Below are positions 1 through 7,925 of a DNA stretch of 36,058 bases, piece after piece. Source of the stretch: an uncultured Gammaproteobacteria bacterium (GTDB lineage: Bacteria > Pseudomonadota > Gammaproteobacteria > Arenicellales > UBA868). The translations under genes were made by a program, and so were the position numbers. Below the pieces are notes generated by a model. The model was given only the letters and a program-made list of their open reading frames with translations. It ran no database searches and was not told the DNA's origin. How positions within the stretch are numbered: the stretch's first letter is position 1; each line of letters starts with the position of its first letter. The stretch covers positions 1 to 36,058 of the forward strand of contig CAJXBY010000004.1 in the NCBI GenBank assembly GCA_913051905.1, written 5' to 3'.

Positions 1-216
1 CCGCCGTGCCGTGTAGATCTCGATGCTCAGCCCCACCAGGTCGGTTGGCTCGTCGAACGGGATGGCTTCCATCCGATCGTCGTGGAAGCGGATCTCCCAG
101 TCGGGCGGGGTCAGCCCGGCCAGTGTCGCGGGTGGCAGCGGCTCCATCTGCCACGCCTTGATGTACGGCTCCCCGGGCCGCCGGCCGATGCAGGGATGGA
201 CGAGAGTGAGGCGCAT
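1..216 (-). CDS. B12-binding radical SAM protein, N-terminal fragment (runs off left edge)
   Basis: An open frame of 72 codons starts with ATG at 216 and reads leftwards off the window without a stop. The N-terminus MRLTLVHPCIGRRPGE, followed by WQMEPLPPATLAGLTP, FHDDRMEAIPFDEPTDLVGL and EIYTARR, is typical of the cobalamin-binding N-terminal domain of B12-dependent radical SAM proteins of the HpnP-like type. That resemblance is recalled family knowledge, not a search. The radical SAM cysteine motif would lie beyond the edge. No convincing ribosome binding site precedes the ATG. It lies 44 nt downstream of the C-terminal half of a second protein of the same kind, so these would be tandem paralogues in the source genome. 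The substrate is unknown; family members methylate or rearrange lipids and secondary metabolites. Very GC-rich, unlike the rest of the window. Confidence 0.75.
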   Translation of the reverse strand, partial: MRLTLVHPCIGRRPGEPYIKAWQMEPLPPATLAGLTPPDWEIRFHDDRMEAIPFDEPTDLVGLSIEIYTARR

Positions 217-235
217 GGGAGGGGTGGAAGGTGCG

Positions 236-330
236 GCGTGGAACGTGAAACGTGGGGCGGTCAGGCAGGCACGGTGATGAATCGGGAGTCTGCCATTTCC
301 CCGTTCCCATTTCCCATTTCCCTCTTCCCG
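236..330. repeat. Low-complexity short-unit repeats between two radical SAM genes
   Basis: Positions about 237-257 hold cgtggaacgtgaaacgtggg, a repeated 'cgtg(g)aa' unit. Positions about 294-329 hold repeated 'ttccc/atttccc' units. The second block is still translated as the last residues of the radical SAM frame (around KREMGNGNGEM), so it has either invaded or extended that C-terminus. Nothing similar occurs elsewhere in the window, which supports a different origin for this end. Confidence 0.5.
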
Positions 331-1967
331 AGGGGCTTGCCCAGCTTGTCTTTCAGCGCACGACGAGCCATGACGTTGGCCCCGAGGTAGACCGCCAGGC
401 GCCGCGGCGAGCGAGCGTGCGGGCGGGTCCAGGTGCGCCGCCAGATCGACCGAGGTCGGAAGAACTGCTGGCGGGCGCGGCGGCAGCCCTCGGTGAGCTC
501 GTCTGGGCTGAGGCGGGCGGGCTGGAAGGCGGCGTCGCCGTAGCGGTACGTCGGGTCGGTCCACCACGCGTCGTGGAGGAGACGGCCCTCGCTCTCCAGG
601 CGGGCGTAGAGGCGCGTCGCGGGCGTCGGCTGGAGGGCGCTGAAGTTGACCAGGAAGAGGCGATGGTCGAGCGCGAACTGGACCGTTCGCTCGAAGCAGT
701 CGGGGCCGTCGTGGTCGTAGCCGAACACGAACGAGCCGTAGACCATGATGCCGCGGTCGTGGAAGCGGCCGATGGCCTCGGCATAGGGCCCGCCGACCGT
801 GTTGAACCGCTTGCGCATCTGGCCGAGGTTGCCGTCGTCCAGCGACTCGAAGCCGACGAGTGCCGCGATGCAGCCGCTCCGCGCCATCAGGTCGAGGAGT
901 TCCAGGTCGTGCGTCACATCGAGCGTCACCTGACAGCCCCACGTGATGCCGAGCGGGATCCAGAGATTGGGACACATCATGGAAGAGAACGGGTTGCGAT
1001 GGGTCGTCAACCTGAGCGGGGGCAACCACCGCCGAGGCCTGCGGACCAGCGTGGCCATGAGCGACGCGCTGCCGTGCACCACGCGCTTGCCCGCCGGTAC
1101 GTGGCGCAGCACTTCCAAACCGCCGGCACGCTGTGTGTCGAATTCGAGGAAAAATCCATCGACGTCTACGCTCTGGAAAACGGCTTCGGCAATCTCGTCA
1201 TAGCCGCCTTCAGTGAGCCATTTACCCTTGAAGTTACCCCGGCAGATATGCAGCGCTGCAGTCATGTCGGGGGGGCGGTCAGCGAGCGCTTGATTGAGTG
1301 ATTCGATATACAGGGATATGAGTCTTGCGGGATCGGCACCGAACGCCGTGACACGGGCGCGGATTTCGGGGTTGGCAAGCATGATCAGTGGCACTTCGTC
1401 GAGTTGCACATAACGGCAGCCGAGGTCATAAAGTGCGGCGATCTCTTGACGGTAGATTGCGGTCAGGTCCGCAAGGTACGCCTCGTCAGTAGTGTAGGCG
1501 GACCCAGTGATGGTCTGATCCAGCCGCCAGAAGTGCAAGGTCGATGGTGACGGCAGAGTGATCTTCGGAGTGGCCTTTGCGACTGAGTGCAGATATGCAA
1601 ATTCTCCGGTGGAGATCGGTGCTGTCTGCTTGAGTGGTCCCGTGCAGGTGGCGGCAATAAATTCCTGTTCAGCGCCGCAACCGTCATGGAAGGTGAAAAA
1701 CGACGGTGCGACATCCAACCCATCGATCGCATCCACCCAGTGACCCCAGTAGGACGCCCGCCGGAACTCGCCGTCGGTGACCGCTTTGAGTCCCAGTGAT
1801 TCCTGCAGGGTGACAACCTCGCGGATGACTTTATCCTGGACTTCTTCAAAAACCTCTGCTGAGATTTCACCGGCTGTGAACGACCGAAAGGCCCGTGTCA
1901 ACTCGATGGGCCGGAGCAGGCTGCCCACGTGCTCGGCTCGAAACGGCGGCATAGGAGTTCTCGTCAT
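261..1967 (-). CDS. Composite ORF: MetE-like methyltransferase N-part joined to C-terminal half of a B12 radical SAM protein
   Basis: Start chosen at ATG 1967 (MTRTPMPPFRAEHVGSLLRP), 13 nt after the upstream gene. Residues 1 to about 295 resemble stand-alone MetE C-terminal-domain proteins (cobalamin-independent methionine synthase family, YxjG-like): AEHVGSLLRP, VTDGEFRR, YVQLDEVPL, HICRGN with the zinc-binding His and Cys, and FFLEFDTQRAGG with a candidate Glu ligand. After GKRVV the family similarity stops. The last zinc Cys, normally in an SPxCGF-like motif, is absent. From about residue 336 the frame matches the C-terminal half of HpnP-like radical SAM proteins: LLDLMARSGCIAALVGFESL, MVYGSFVFGYDHDGPD and LTEGCRRARQQF. 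The B12 domain and the CxxxCxxC cluster motif are missing. Neither half is complete, so I read this as a chimeric join rather than a working fusion. Confidence 0.7.
   Translation of the reverse strand: MTRTPMPPFRAEHVGSLLRPIELTRAFRSFTAGEISAEVFEEVQDKVIREVVTLQESLGLKAVTDGEFRRASYWGHWVDAIDGLDVAPSFFTFHDGCGAEQEFIAATCTGPLKQTAPISTGEFAYLHSVAKATPKITLPSPSTLHFWRLDQTITGSAYTTDEAYLADLTAIYRQEIAALYDLGCRYVQLDEVPLIMLANPEIRARVTAFGADPARLISLYIESLNQALADRPPDMTAALHICRGNFKGKWLTEGGYDEIAEAVFQSVDVDGFFLEFDTQRAGGLEVLRHVPAGKRVVHGSASLMATLVRRPRRWLPPLRLTTHRNPFSSMMCPNLWIPLGITWGCQVTLDVTHDLELLDLMARSGCIAALVGFESLDDGNLGQMRKRFNTVGGPYAEAIGRFHDRGIMVYGSFVFGYDHDGPDCFERTVQFALDHRLFLVNFSALQPTPATRLYARLESEGRLLHDAWWTDPTYRYGDAAFQPARLSPDELTEGCRRARQQFFRPRSIWRRTWTRPHARSPRRLAVYLGANVMARRALKDKLGKPLGKREMGNGNGEMADSRFITVPA
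957..1090. other. Probable chimeric junction between two genomes or distant loci
   Basis: Between about 957 and 1090 (minus frame) roughly 40 residues match neither the MetE-like family nor the radical SAM family. Left of it the sequence is visibly richer in GC and encodes radical SAM pieces; right of it the composition matches the rest of the window. Both flanking genes are cut at this point. I see no target-site duplication, IS end or attachment repeat here. The exact breakpoint cannot be placed by eye. Confidence 0.55.
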
Positions 1968-1980
1968 ACCGTTTTCCCGG

Positions 1981-3411
1981 TCAACTCTGGGTACGGTGAT
2001 CAAAGATCCGTTTGGCCTTGAATTCGGTTTTCGGCAGGGTATCCGGCGCAATGACTTCGACCTCACAGCGCGCCTCGATACGGGTCTGCACCGCATTGGC
2101 AACGGCAAGAGCGACCGCGTCTGGGGATTGGTGGTCGGCATGTTCAACGCGTACGGTCATGACGTCGATGCCACTTTCACGTGTCTCGATCCGCACATCG
2201 AACTCGTCACCAACACCGGGGACGGCACGCACCGCTTCCTCGACGACTGACGGGTAGAACTTCAGTCCACGTAGATTGATCAGATCATCGGCTCGACCGC
2301 GGAATCCCCCCATGGCCCGCACGTGGGTGCGCCCACAGTCACAGGGTGAGGAGTCAAAGGTCGTATAGTCGCCAACAATGAAGCGAAGCTGTGAGGAGCT
2401 CTCGGAATTCATATTGGTGCAGACGGTGATCCCACGCTGACCTTCGGCCACGGGCTCCAGCGTGTCCGGATCAATGAGTTCCCAGACCTGTAGGTCCTCC
2501 ATCAGGTGGGCGTGTACGGGTTCGCCGGGCTGACTCGAGGCAGGACAGGAGTAGCCGCCACAATGCGGTGCAGCTTCGGTACAGCCGTAAAATTCCACCA
2601 GCCGTGCACCCCACAAATCCTCCAGCCGCGCGCGGGTGCTGGCAATTCCGGTTGCCGGTTCGCCTCCAGTGAACAGAGTCTTGATGGAAGACTTGGCAGG
2701 ATCCATTCCCATGTCCTGCATCACCCGCCCCAGGCGCAGCAACTGGGACGGCAGTGTCGCTAGTATCGTCGGTCGATACCGTTCAATAATGTTGCAACGC
2801 ATCTCTGCCGTCATTCCACCGCCGGAAAGACAGGGTACGCCCATGTGCGCCAACGCCTGGCTGACACCCCAGGCCCAGACATGCGGTCCAAATCCGACCA
2901 CCAGAAAGACACTTTCTCCGGGTCTGGCGCCAAGCGCCCAGAGTGCCCGGGCATTGGCCCAGCGCCACTGGTCGAGGTCAAAAGTGCTGTAGCGGAACAC
3001 CCGCGGGAGACCGGTTGTCCCGGAAGTCGCGAACAGACTCCAGCCGCGTTCGTTCCACAGCGCATCATCATGGGTGGTGTAAGTGCCCCACGGTGGATTG
3101 GCCATCAGGTCTTTGACCATCTCTTTCTTGTCGACTGGCGGCCACTTCTTCAGATCATCGACGCTTTGTATGTCGTGGGGTGTCATTCCCAGGGCATCGA
3201 ACCGTCGGCGATAGAAATCGCTGTTCTCATAAAGAAATGGCGTGAGCACCTTCAGTTTTGTATCCTGCAGGGCACGCAGTTCGTCACGCGATGCACAGTC
3301 ATGGGATGGCGCCCAGAATTCATCTGAACCCGGTGTATCGAAATTGACCCGCTGCGATTCGAGCAACGTCAGCCAGCATTGCCGGGTGGCCAGCTTTTTG
3401 TCCAGCGTCAC
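1981..3411 (-). CDS. Phenylacetate-CoA ligase-like (PaaK family) CoA ligase
   Basis: A 476-residue adenylate-forming enzyme, expected to activate a carboxylic acid with ATP and load it onto CoA in the cytoplasm. Visible motifs: P-loop SLFATSGTTGLPR near residue 130, FYGCTEAAPHCGG (A5 region), CDCGRTH resembling the Cys-rich motif of PaaK proteins, GGFRGRADDLINLRGLKFYP (A8 hinge) and LPKTEFKAKR near the C-terminus. Length and layout fit phenylacetate-CoA ligases, but many PaaK relatives act on other aryl or short acids and no paa gene is nearby, so the substrate is open. Start is GTG at 3411, since no in-frame ATG lies close. It sits 18 nt after the preceding acyl-CoA synthetase and 13 nt before the MetE-like gene, in an apparent three-gene operon. 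Confidence 0.85.
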   Translation of the reverse strand: MTLDKKLATRQCWLTLLESQRVNFDTPGSDEFWAPSHDCASRDELRALQDTKLKVLTPFLYENSDFYRRRFDALGMTPHDIQSVDDLKKWPPVDKKEMVKDLMANPPWGTYTTHDDALWNERGWSLFATSGTTGLPRVFRYSTFDLDQWRWANARALWALGARPGESVFLVVGFGPHVWAWGVSQALAHMGVPCLSGGGMTAEMRCNIIERYRPTILATLPSQLLRLGRVMQDMGMDPAKSSIKTLFTGGEPATGIASTRARLEDLWGARLVEFYGCTEAAPHCGGYSCPASSQPGEPVHAHLMEDLQVWELIDPDTLEPVAEGQRGITVCTNMNSESSSQLRFIVGDYTTFDSSPCDCGRTHVRAMGGFRGRADDLINLRGLKFYPSVVEEAVRAVPGVGDEFDVRIETRESGIDVMTVRVEHADHQSPDAVALAVANAVQTRIEARCEVEVIAPDTLPKTEFKAKRIFDHRTQS

Positions 3412-3429
3412 GGGAAAGTCATCCGATAC

Positions 3430-5070
3430 TCAGGCTGGTTGGTCCCGCAACAGAAAGCGCTGGACCTTGCCGCTCGGTGTCTTGGGAAGCTGGTCGATGA
3501 ATGCAATCTCACGGGGGTAGGCGTGCGCCGAAAGATTGGACTGTACAAAGCTGCGCAAGGCTTCGGAAAGCTCCTGCGAGGGTTTGTGATCGGGTTTTAA
3601 AACCACAAAGGCTTTGACGATCTCACCGCGAACCGCATCGGGTACACCGATGACTGCAGCCTCTGCAACCGCCTCATGGGCGATCAGTGCACTTTCAGGT
3701 TCAAAAGGGCCGATCCGGTAGCCGGCACTGGTGATGATGTCATCGTCCCGTCCGCTGAATGCAATATAACCGTCCGGATCCTGGCTCGCTGAATCGCCCG
3801 TCAGATAGTAGCGGCCACTGGCCGTGAAGCGCTCCCGGGTTCTTTTAGGATCCTGGTAGTAACCTCGAAACCAGAAAAGCGGAGAGTGGTGCGTGTCTAC
3901 GGCGATCTGTCCTTCCTGTCCGGGTTCTACTTCGGCTCCATCGTTGTCAAGGATCACGATCCGGAAACCGGGCATGGCCTGCCCCATCGATCCCGGACGA
4001 AGTTCGCGTCTCAGGGAGGGCAGGTGATGATTGCAGACCATCATGCCGCCTTCGGTCTGACCATAATGGTCGTGTATGCTCACGCCGAGGTGCACTTTGC
4101 CCCAGGAGACAACGTCCGGGTTCAACGGTTCACCCGCACATGAAGCGAGACGCAGCTGCAGCACGGGTTTGTCGCCGGGAAACGAACCGGCTGCACGCAT
4201 CATTCTGAATACTGTCGGGGCGGTGGTCGCGTTCGTGACCTGGTGTCTCTCCAGGAATCGGTAAGTCCTCTCGACATCGAACGGTGCATTGAGGAAGATG
4301 ACGGGTTTTCCCAGCAGCAGGGGACCGGCGAGTGCGTAGAACAGTCCGTAGGCCCAGCCCGGATCGGCCATGTTCCAGTAAACGTCGTCATCGCGTACAT
4401 CCAGCCCGCAGCGCAGATACGATTCAAATGAGGCGAGCGCCTTGACCGGTACCTCGACTCCCTTTGGGCTGCCGGTTGTGCCTGAGGTGTAGATGAGAAT
4501 CAGCAGGTCATTACCGGTCACGGACACCGGCGACTCATGCGCTGTTGCGCTGTCGAGCGCAGACTGAAAATCGATATCGCCCGCGGCGGGAGGACTGTCG
4601 TCACCGGCAACCGAGATGATCTTTGGCTTAGGGTCACCAAGATCAGTCTCGTCGAGCTTCCCCCGGTTGGCTGTGTCCGTTACGATCACAGCAGCAGCGC
4701 TGTTGTTCACCCGCGAGCCGATCGCCTGCGGTCCAAATGCTGTAAAGAGCGGAACGTGGGCTGCACCCAGTCTCCAGAGCCCGAGTGTGGCCACCACGAG
4801 TGCCGGAGACTTGGGCAGAAGGGTAGCTACCCGGTCGCCGCGGGAGACACCAAGTGTCTTCAGAACAGCGGCAAAACGGCTCGACAGCTCAAGCAGACGG
4901 GCATAAGTGTAGGTTTCTTCCCGACCGATAGCGTCCTCGTAGATCAGCCCGGGACTGTCCCCGGTATGACGATCGCAAAGCAGATCGGCGACCACTACCG
5001 CCGGTCTGTCGTAGGTTTTCTGCCATTCCTCTATCCGTTTCTGAAGCGAATCATCGTTCTCAGGTGACAT
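3430..5070 (-). CDS. Acetyl-CoA-synthetase-like AMP-dependent acyl-CoA synthetase
   Basis: A 546-residue ANL-superfamily ligase. Motifs: LIYTSGTTGSPKGVEVP (ATP-binding P-loop), WNMADPGWAYGLFYALAGPL as in acetyl/propionyl-CoA synthetases and medium-chain acyl-CoA synthetases, HDHYGQTEGGMM (A5), YYLTGDSASQDPDGYIAFSG with GRDDDIITSAGYRIGP (A7/A8), and LPKTPSGKVQR with the catalytic adenylation lysine. It is shorter than classical Acs (about 650 residues) and lacks part of the N-terminal extension, closer to medium-chain or short aliphatic acid ligases. ATG start at 5070. It is the first gene of a minus-strand operon with a PaaK-like ligase and a MetE-like protein, and is divergent from the M81 peptidase gene. 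The presence of two different CoA ligases side by side suggests activation of two acids, or of one acid in two steps; this is inference. Confidence 0.85.
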   Translation of the reverse strand: MSPENDDSLQKRIEEWQKTYDRPAVVVADLLCDRHTGDSPGLIYEDAIGREETYTYARLLELSSRFAAVLKTLGVSRGDRVATLLPKSPALVVATLGLWRLGAAHVPLFTAFGPQAIGSRVNNSAAAVIVTDTANRGKLDETDLGDPKPKIISVAGDDSPPAAGDIDFQSALDSATAHESPVSVTGNDLLILIYTSGTTGSPKGVEVPVKALASFESYLRCGLDVRDDDVYWNMADPGWAYGLFYALAGPLLLGKPVIFLNAPFDVERTYRFLERHQVTNATTAPTVFRMMRAAGSFPGDKPVLQLRLASCAGEPLNPDVVSWGKVHLGVSIHDHYGQTEGGMMVCNHHLPSLRRELRPGSMGQAMPGFRIVILDNDGAEVEPGQEGQIAVDTHHSPLFWFRGYYQDPKRTRERFTASGRYYLTGDSASQDPDGYIAFSGRDDDIITSAGYRIGPFEPESALIAHEAVAEAAVIGVPDAVRGEIVKAFVVLKPDHKPSQELSEALRSFVQSNLSAHAYPREIAFIDQLPKTPSGKVQRFLLRDQPA

Positions 5071-5149
5071 ATTCTGGCTCGCGGCGGTTGCCCGGCCCGA
5101 TGATGCGAGCAGGCAGTCGGTGAAATCATTTCTGCCCGCATTCTGTCAT

Positions 5150-5161
5150 CCACGCGCGTGG
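5150..5161. promoter_or_regulatory. Perfect 12-bp palindrome in divergent intergenic region (candidate operator)
   Basis: CCACGCGCGTGG is a perfect palindrome in the 176-nt region between the divergent acyl-CoA synthetase and M81 peptidase genes. Its position, 35 nt upstream of a possible -10 element, is what one expects of a regulator site. The regulator is unknown, and a GC-rich palindrome of this length can occur by chance. Confidence 0.35.
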
Positions 5162-5172
5162 GGGGTCAAACC

Positions 5173-5202
5173 TTCGGGAGCGCAAATCGAGACGTTTATA
5201 CT
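5173..5202 (+). promoter_or_regulatory. Possible weak promoter of the M81 peptidase gene
   Basis: TATACT at 5197-5202 is close to the sigma-70 -10 consensus and lies 44 nt before the ATG at 5247. The only -35 candidate at a suitable distance is TTCGGG at 5173-5178 (18-nt spacer), a poor match. Reported as tentative. Confidence 0.3.
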
Positions 5203-5246
5203 TGCCGGGGATCTCTTACGGACTTAAGCCCTTCAGGAGCGCCATC

Positions 5247-6749
5247 ATGCACATTGTCATCGCCCAGATGAGTCACGAGACAAACACGTTTTCGCCCGTG
5301 GTCAGTGATCTCGCCCGTTTCTCACCCGGTGGCCGTGGGAAGCCGCTGGAGGGTGACTCGGCGAAGGACGTGTTTCGCGGTACAGCAAGCTGCATGGGAG
5401 GTTATCTCACGGTGGCTGAAGCGTGTGGTGCAGACATTACCATTCCGGTTGTTGCCGGTGCACCACCGTCCGGACCGGTCGAGGACGACGCTTACGAGCA
5501 CATCGCGGCAAAGATCGTGGGGGCCGCAGCCAATGGCTGTGATGCACTGTTTCTGGATCTGCACGGTGCCATGGTCACGCGTTCTGTCGAAGACGGGGAA
5601 GGGGAGTTGCTACGCCGCATCCGGCAAGTCAACCCGGATGTGCCCATTGCAGTTGCCCTCGACATGCATGCCAATCTTTACGAAGACATCGTCGGACTCT
5701 CGACGGTGATCGCTGGTTACCATACTTACCCGCATATCGACATGTACGAAACCGCCGAACTCGCCGGTCGGATACTGGTTGATCACCTCCAGCGAGGTGT
5801 CATGCCGACAATGGCTTGGGGCAACAATCCCATGCTGCCCCACATCATGCGCCAGGGTACCGATGACATGCCTAACCGGGCCCTGCAGGAACGTGCGATG
5901 GAAATGGAGCGCGATGGTGCGCTGGCCGTCAGTTTGTTTACCGGTTTTCCGCACGCCGACATCAGCCAGGCGGGCCTGTCGGTTGTGGTGGCTACCGACA
6001 ACGATCCTGACCTTGCAGGAAAACTACGTGATGAGCTGCTTGACCAGGCCTGGGCAGACCGGACGGATTTTGTTTACCGCCTGGAGCCGCTGGAGGTGTC
6101 GGTGAGCCGGGCGAAGGAGCTCGGCAGCGCACCCAGTAGCGAAGGACCTGTACTGATCCTTGATCACTATGACAACACCGCATCCGGTGGCACTATGGAT
6201 ACCACCGATGTGCTGGCCGAGGTACTGAGACAAGGTATCGAGGATGTTGCCTTCTGCGGGATTTTCGATCCGGATGCGGTTGAACGGCTGTGCTCTGCCG
6301 GCGTCGGCAGTGAAGTTACCGTGACTCTGGGTGGTCGCTTGGCGATGCCCGCATTGCGCCGTGAAAACCGACCGATCGAAATCAGTGGACGTGTCAAATG
6401 TGTGACGGACGGGCGATTTAAAACGAGCATTGCCATGGGACGGGGCCTGATGACCGAAATGGGGAAGACGGCTGTTCTCTCGGTGGGTAGTGTGGACATC
6501 ATGGTGATATCGCGTCACTTCGAACCCGTAGACCCTGGCTGTTTTCGTTCAGTGGGCATAGAGCCGACAGAACGGCGTTTCCTGATGCTGAAAAGCCGCA
6601 TTCACTACCGGGTGGGATTTCGGGATCTTGCCCGTGAGGTCGTCGAGTGTGCAGGGCTTGGCGTTTGTACATCAGATTATTCCGAGATCACCTTCAAGAA
6701 CGTGCGCCGGCCGATCTACCCGCTCGACGAGGTCAAGGCGAGGCACTGA
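5247..6749 (+). CDS. M81 family metallopeptidase (MlrC / microcystinase C-like)
   Basis: A 500-residue protein. Start taken at ATG 5247 (MHIVIAQMSHETNTFSP), which has a good CAGGAG ribosome binding site at 5234-5239; an upstream in-frame alternative start at 5202 lacks one. The N-terminal M81 domain shows FLDLHGAMV and ALDMHANL with Asp/His residues expected to bind zinc, plus GYHTYPHIDMYETAE. The C-terminal MlrC domain shows ILDHYDNTASGGTMDTTDVL and ISGRVKCVTDGRFK. MlrC in Sphingomonas hydrolyses linearised microcystin, but homologues are widespread in bacteria without microcystin degradation and their substrates are mostly unknown. No signal peptide is seen, so it is probably cytoplasmic. 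It is followed 140 nt later by an LsrF homologue that has its own possible promoter. Confidence 0.88.
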   Translation: MHIVIAQMSHETNTFSPVVSDLARFSPGGRGKPLEGDSAKDVFRGTASCMGGYLTVAEACGADITIPVVAGAPPSGPVEDDAYEHIAAKIVGAAANGCDALFLDLHGAMVTRSVEDGEGELLRRIRQVNPDVPIAVALDMHANLYEDIVGLSTVIAGYHTYPHIDMYETAELAGRILVDHLQRGVMPTMAWGNNPMLPHIMRQGTDDMPNRALQERAMEMERDGALAVSLFTGFPHADISQAGLSVVVATDNDPDLAGKLRDELLDQAWADRTDFVYRLEPLEVSVSRAKELGSAPSSEGPVLILDHYDNTASGGTMDTTDVLAEVLRQGIEDVAFCGIFDPDAVERLCSAGVGSEVTVTLGGRLAMPALRRENRPIEISGRVKCVTDGRFKTSIAMGRGLMTEMGKTAVLSVGSVDIMVISRHFEPVDPGCFRSVGIEPTERRFLMLKSRIHYRVGFRDLAREVVECAGLGVCTSDYSEITFKNVRRPIYPLDEVKARH

Positions 6750-6790
6750 GCATGTCAAGTGGGTATCGGCCCGGGATGTGCCTTGCTGCG

Positions 6791-6819
6791 TTTACACCCT
6801 GAGATCCTGGCGATAGACT
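6791..6819 (+). promoter_or_regulatory. Candidate sigma-70 promoter upstream of the LsrF-like gene
   Basis: TTTACA at 6791-6796 (five of six matches to the -35 consensus) is followed after 17 nt by TAGACT at 6814-6819 (four of six for -10). The 140-nt gap after the M81 gene leaves room for separate transcription. Confidence 0.45.
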
Positions 6820-6855
6820 GTCCTGAATTCGCCCGTATTCCATCCGGAAAGTCCC

Positions 6856-6871
6856 TTCGGCAGTCGCCGAA
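6856..6871 (+). other. Small perfect hairpin just upstream of the LsrF-like ribosome binding site
   Basis: TTCGGC (6856-6861), loop AGTC, GCCGAA (6866-6871) forms a six-base-pair stem ending four bases before the GGAG at 6876-6879. There is no T-run, so it is not an intrinsic terminator. It may influence translation or be chance. Confidence 0.3.
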
Positions 6872-6889
6872 ACATGGAGATTGAAATTT

Positions 6890-7786
6890 ATGGCTGATGC
6901 AGACGCCTCTGAGGCCAAACACTACGCGGCCGATGTCCCGATGCGCAGCGAGCCATTTTTTCTCAAAGGCTCGAACAACCTGGACTGGGGAATGAAGAAT
7001 CGGCTGGCAGCGATCTTCAGCCCGTCGTCCGGCCGTACCGTCATGCTGGCATTCGACCACGGCTATTTCCTGGGTCCGACCAGTGGTCTGGAGCGGGTCG
7101 ATCTCAATATCGTTCCGCTGATCCGATACGCCGATACATTGATGCTGACGCGCGGCATTTTGCGGACCAGTATTCCGCCGACTTACAGCAGGGGTATCGT
7201 GCTCCGTGCCAGTGGCGGCCCCAGCATTTTGAAAGAACTCTCCAACGAGGAGATCGCGGTCAGTATTGATGAGGCTATTCGTTTGAATGTCGCGGCCATG
7301 GCTGTCCAGGTGTTCATCGGCGGAGAGTACGAGACGCGCTCAGTGCACAACATGACGCGGCTTGTCGATATGGGTAACCGTCATGGGATCGCAACCCTGG
7401 CCGTCACCGCCGTCGGAAAAGACATGGTTCGCGACGCCAAATACATGCGCCTGGCGACCCGGATGTGTGCTGAACTCGGAGCTACCTACGTCAAGACCTA
7501 CTACGTGGAACAGGGATTCGAGACGGTCACCGCAGCGTGTCCTGTCCCGATCGTCATTGCCGGCGGAAAGAAACTGCCTGAGTCCGAAGCACTACAGCTT
7601 GCCCACAATGCGATCCAGCAGGGCGCAGCCGGTGTAGACATGGGCCGGAACATCTTCCAGTCGGAAGCGCCTGTAGCCATGATCCAAGCTGTTCGCAGCG
7701 TGGTTCATGAGAATCTCTCTCCCAACGAGGCCTATGACCTTTACCTGGAACTCAAAGAAGGTGGTGAAGATTCGTTTGATAGTTGA
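6890..7786 (+). CDS. LsrF-like class I aldolase-fold thiolase
   Basis: A 298-residue protein from ATG 6890, with GGAG at 6876-6879. It is strongly LsrF-like along its whole length: [59 protein letters not shown] with the expected Schiff-base lysine near residue 202, [14 protein letters not shown] and [14 protein letters not shown]. In E. coli LsrF is the last enzyme of autoinducer-2 catabolism, transferring an acetyl group from 3-hydroxy-2,4-pentadione 5-phosphate to CoA. Here there is no lsrK, lsrG, lsrR or Lsr transporter in view. Neighbours are an M81 peptidase and a class II aldolase/dehydrogenase fusion instead, so a role in sugar-phosphate or dicarbonyl breakdown other than AI-2 is plausible. 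Family assignment is secure; the natural substrate is not. Confidence 0.88.
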   Translation: MADADASEAKHYAADVPMRSEPFFLKGSNNLDWGMKNRLAAIFSPSSGRTVMLAFDHGYFLGPTSGLERVDLNIVPLIRYADTLMLTRGILRTSIPPTYSRGIVLRASGGPSILKELSNEEIAVSIDEAIRLNVAAMAVQVFIGGEYETRSVHNMTRLVDMGNRHGIATLAVTAVGKDMVRDAKYMRLATRMCAELGATYVKTYYVEQGFETVTAACPVPIVIAGGKKLPESEALQLAHNAIQQGAAGVDMGRNIFQSEAPVAMIQAVRSVVHENLSPNEAYDLYLELKEGGEDSFDS

Positions 7787-7925
7787 GGGCACGCCGCGCG
7801 AATATGGCGATTACCCCGGCCGTTGAAATCATCCTCGTTTCCAGCCTGTCGGTGAGGGTGGGCGGTCGATTTCTGAAACAGGCTGGGCACATTAGCGACC
7901 CTTGTGCTGTGAAGGTCCATCGACC

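Noticed and set aside
252..1301. Plus-strand ORF of 349 codons antisense to the composite minus-strand gene
   Set aside because: It is a mirror of GC-rich coding sequence: low complexity, rich in Arg, Val, Glu and Ala, and no family resemblance, whereas the minus frame has clear family motifs.
4537..5067. Plus-strand ORF of 176 codons opposite the acyl-CoA synthetase
   Set aside because: Shadow of the ANL ligase; no protein-like motifs.
6890..7786. Autoinducer-2 (lsr) operon
   Set aside because: Only the LsrF homologue is present; none of the transporter, kinase, repressor or isomerase genes is seen within the window.
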